NCBI GenBank assembly: GCA_937927435.1
Contig: CALBDW010000093.1
Coordinates: forward strand, 1-16,001
Length of the DNA stretch: 16,001 nucleotides
From: an uncultured Bdellovibrionales bacterium
GTDB taxonomy: Bacteria > Bdellovibrionota > Bdellovibrionia > Bdellovibrionales > JAMPXM01
Direction: 5' to 3'
This document shows, one piece after another, positions 14,473 through 16,001 of this stretch; the stretch's first letter is position 1; every line of letters begins with the position of its first letter. The notes under the pieces are model-generated. The model had not been told where the DNA came from, did no database searches, and saw nothing but the letters and a program-made list of their open reading frames with translations. The position numbers and the translations under genes were made by a program.

Positions 14473-15479
14473 CGGCTCACGAGCGACGTGGGGGCGGATG
14501 GTGCGGAGCAAGAGGTTATACTTTTTAAATCGGCGGGACGTTTATTTTTTAGCTCCTTAAGAATGTGCGAGCTGCGGATTGATTCGAGAGCGCCCGTCTC
14601 ATACTTGGTCGACGTCTTGTAGACGCGTGTGGCGATGCCGACGATGTTGAGGTTTTCATCGAAGACGGCTGTCCCGCTGCCGCATTTTTCGATGTCCAGA
14701 TCGCTGAAAAAGGTTTCATGTCTTTCCACGCTGTCGACGTGAAATTCGATTTTCGAGCTCCCGAGTTTTTTGTAGTAGGCGCTTTCCTTGAAGCTGCCTG
14801 TCTTTGCGCCTGATGTGTAAAGCGGCGTTCCACCCGTATACTGGACGCCGTTTCGTTTTACACACGGGTAGGAGACGGCGTGAAGAATTTCACCATCTGC
14901 AATTTCATTGTCCGTAAGAGGCAAACAGGCTTTAGGTTTTAGTCCCGGAATTTGTAAGACCGCGTAATCGGCTCCATGTTCGAAACCATCGTCGACAAGT
15001 TCTTTGTAGTCGTCAGGTGACGCTTTCGAGAGAGCAGCGAGCCCGTTTCTCGGTTCGAGCCAGCCTTTCCCTCCGGTGGCAATAACAACGACGTCGACTT
15101 CTTTGTCTCCCAATTTGCCCTTACACACCGGATTTGATTTTAGAAAAAGTTCGTCCACCGAGACTTTATAAGTCGGGCGCAAGCTGATCCGGCCGGGAAA
15201 AGCCGGCTCCCGTTCCAAGGCGCCGATTTTCCTAAGGCAAGCGGAAATGCAATGAAGTGCGGTGATAAAGTGACCGTTGTCGGAAATGAAGGTTCCCGTG
15301 CAATTCACGCCGGGGTTGAGACGAAAACCGAAACTTGCTTCCAAGGCGGGGCGCAAAAACGAAAACTGTTTTTCGTTTAGGCTTTTGAGCGGAGTGAGTT
15401 TCGTTCCGCCGAAGGCGGTTGGAGCCGCATGCATAACGTAGAAGCCGGTCAAAAGAAGGCAGAGTTGTCTCAATTTCAT
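14469..15479 (-). CDS. Secreted trypsin-like serine protease
   Basis: Residues 1-24 are a signal peptide (MKLRQLCLLLTGFYVMHAAP..., cleavage near AFG). The chymotrypsin-fold triad is readable: H76 in GHFITALHC with its family cysteine (C77), D171 in HGADYAVLQIPG, and S268 in EKCGSGTAVFDENLNIVGI, where trypsin-like enzymes have GDSGGP and V8/Glu-specific relatives have GxSGSP. C60 in CTGTFIS can pair with C77. The product is likely an exported endopeptidase; specificity is unknown. The ATG at 15479 lacks a good ribosome site, and a perfect palindrome lies seven bases upstream. The C-terminal 25 residues are Ser/Ala/Pro-rich. It converges with the CoA-transferase gene (overlap 14469-14472). Confidence 0.88.
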   Translation of the reverse strand: MKLRQLCLLLTGFYVMHAAPTAFGGTKLTPLKSLNEKQFSFLRPALEASFGFRLNPGVNCTGTFISDNGHFITALHCISACLRKIGALEREPAFPGRISLRPTYKVSVDELFLKSNPVCKGKLGDKEVDVVVIATGGKGWLEPRNGLAALSKASPDDYKELVDDGFEHGADYAVLQIPGLKPKACLPLTDNEIADGEILHAVSYPCVKRNGVQYTGGTPLYTSGAKTGSFKESAYYKKLGSSKIEFHVDSVERHETFFSDLDIEKCGSGTAVFDENLNIVGIATRVYKTSTKYETGALESIRSSHILKELKNKRPADLKSITSCSAPSAPTSLVSR

Positions 15480-15485
15480 ACGAGC

Positions 15486-15506
15486 GCTTCGAAATTCGTT
15501 CGAAGC
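15486..15506. repeat. Perfect palindrome upstream of the serine protease gene
   Basis: GCTTCGAA (15486-15493) and TTCGAAGC (15499-15506) are separated by five bases and lie just before the protease ATG at 15479. No T-run follows on either strand, so it is not a terminator. It could be an operator or an mRNA hairpin that limits translation. Confidence 0.6.
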
Positions 15507-15533
15507 ACTCTTCGGGCGAGGCGAACGCTTGCT

Positions 15534-16001
15534 TTACGAACGAAGCTCGTTTTCCTGAAATGAGGGGCGTTCTTGCCGGTTTCTGCGCAAGATTTCGACA
15601 GCCGCCTCGTCCGTCACTTGTTGGAAGTCGTCGTAGAACGCGCCGACCGCGTAGAAGATTGGGGGTGTAAGCAGTGAGACGACTTTATCCGCGATTCTGC
15701 CGATTCGATCGTAGGCGTCAGTCGAGGCGACCGGCACCGCCACGATGACTTTCGCGGCTCCTTTTTTTCGGACCATTCGAACGGCGGCTTCCATGGTCGA
15801 GCCGGTGGCGAGCCCGTCATCGACGAGAATCACGGTGCGCCCCCTGACGTCGATGGACGGAGCGACGGCGCGGAATCGCTTCACCTGCTCCCGGACTTCC
15901 TCGGCTTTCTGTCGGGCCGTCTTGAGGACATCGTCGCGGTCGATACGGAAGCGGGTGATCAGATCTTCGGATAAAAGAGGTTCTCCATCTTCGGAGATCG
16001 C
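15534..16001 (-). CDS. Phosphoribosyltransferase, COG1926-like, 3' part only
   Basis: The frame is open through the right edge, so the true start lies outside; 155 C-terminal residues are visible. The PRPP-binding loop VILVDDGLATGSTM is at visible residues 57-70, with the two acidic residues and TGST expected for type I phosphoribosyltransferases. The following region (KVIVAVPVAS, then VVSLLTPPIFYAVGAFYDDFQQVTDEE-like) matches the predicted phosphoribosyltransferases of COG1926, whose substrate is not established. A GTG at 15884 could be taken for a start, but the residues before it (SEDLITRFRIDRDDVLKTARQKAEEVREQ in part) fit the family, so it is internal. It lies 54 bp upstream of the serine protease gene on the same strand. 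Confidence 0.9.
   Translation of the reverse strand, partial: AISEDGEPLLSEDLITRFRIDRDDVLKTARQKAEEVREQVKRFRAVAPSIDVRGRTVILVDDGLATGSTMEAAVRMVRKKGAAKVIVAVPVASTDAYDRIGRIADKVVSLLTPPIFYAVGAFYDDFQQVTDEAAVEILRRNRQERPSFQENELRS

Noticed and set aside
15885..16001. GTG at 15884 as the start of a complete small phosphoribosyltransferase
   Set aside because: The frame stays open to the window edge and the upstream residues fit the family, so the gene is truncated by the window.
1..16001. CRISPR arrays, tRNAs, rRNAs, insertion sequences, phage genes
   Set aside because: I saw no regularly spaced repeats, no tRNA-like cloverleaf, and no transposase or phage motifs in any frame.

Overview
The window looks like chromosomal DNA of a Gram-negative bacterium of moderately high GC content. 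The evidence is a lipobox protein, an OmpA-like periplasmic protein and several Sec signal peptides. The density of secreted hydrolases, the Ig-like lipoprotein and the tight gene packing recall Bdellovibrionota or related deltaproteobacterial lineages. That placement is an inference from gene style, because there is no rRNA or marker gene to confirm it. I see no phage genes, insertion sequences, tRNAs or CRISPR array.

Layout. Positions 1-332 hold a possible truncated minus-strand ORF at the left edge and a hairpin-rich leader. The leader precedes an exported K/E/A-rich protein of unknown function (333-1727), which converges with a small four-helix membrane protein (1724-2239). Next comes a plus-strand pair: an exported SH3-like/M23 protein that has lost both catalytic histidines (2401-3459), then a membrane-anchored protein of unknown function (3480-4322). 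The core is a high-affinity phosphate uptake locus: pstS (4430-5416), a gap with a candidate Pho box, then pstC-pstA-pstB (5516-8175). No phoU follows. Instead pstB overlaps, tail to tail, a secreted HExxH metallopeptidase gene (8156-9262).

The right half starts with an exported OmpA-like protein ending in a strong terminator (9376-10029). On the minus strand are two translationally coupled genes: a nucleotidyltransferase-BON fusion (10824-11813) and a calcineurin-like phosphoesterase (10081-10827). Upstream of them, also on the minus strand, is an Ig-like, cysteine-rich lipoprotein (12014-13075). A family III CoA-transferase (13264-14472) converges with a secreted trypsin-like serine protease (14469-15479). 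The 3' part of a COG1926-type phosphoribosyltransferase runs off the right edge (15534-16001).

How the genes work together. PstS captures phosphate in the periplasm, PstC/PstA form the channel and PstB powers transport. The nucleotidyltransferase and phosphoesterase share an ATGA junction and probably act together, but their substrate is unknown. Three convergent pairs overlap at their stop codons (4, 20 and 4 bp), so transcripts there must read into each other's 3' ends. The most original elements are the NTase-BON/phosphoesterase pair, the M23 protein that keeps its zinc ligands but not its catalytic histidines, and the hairpin leader at 214-294.
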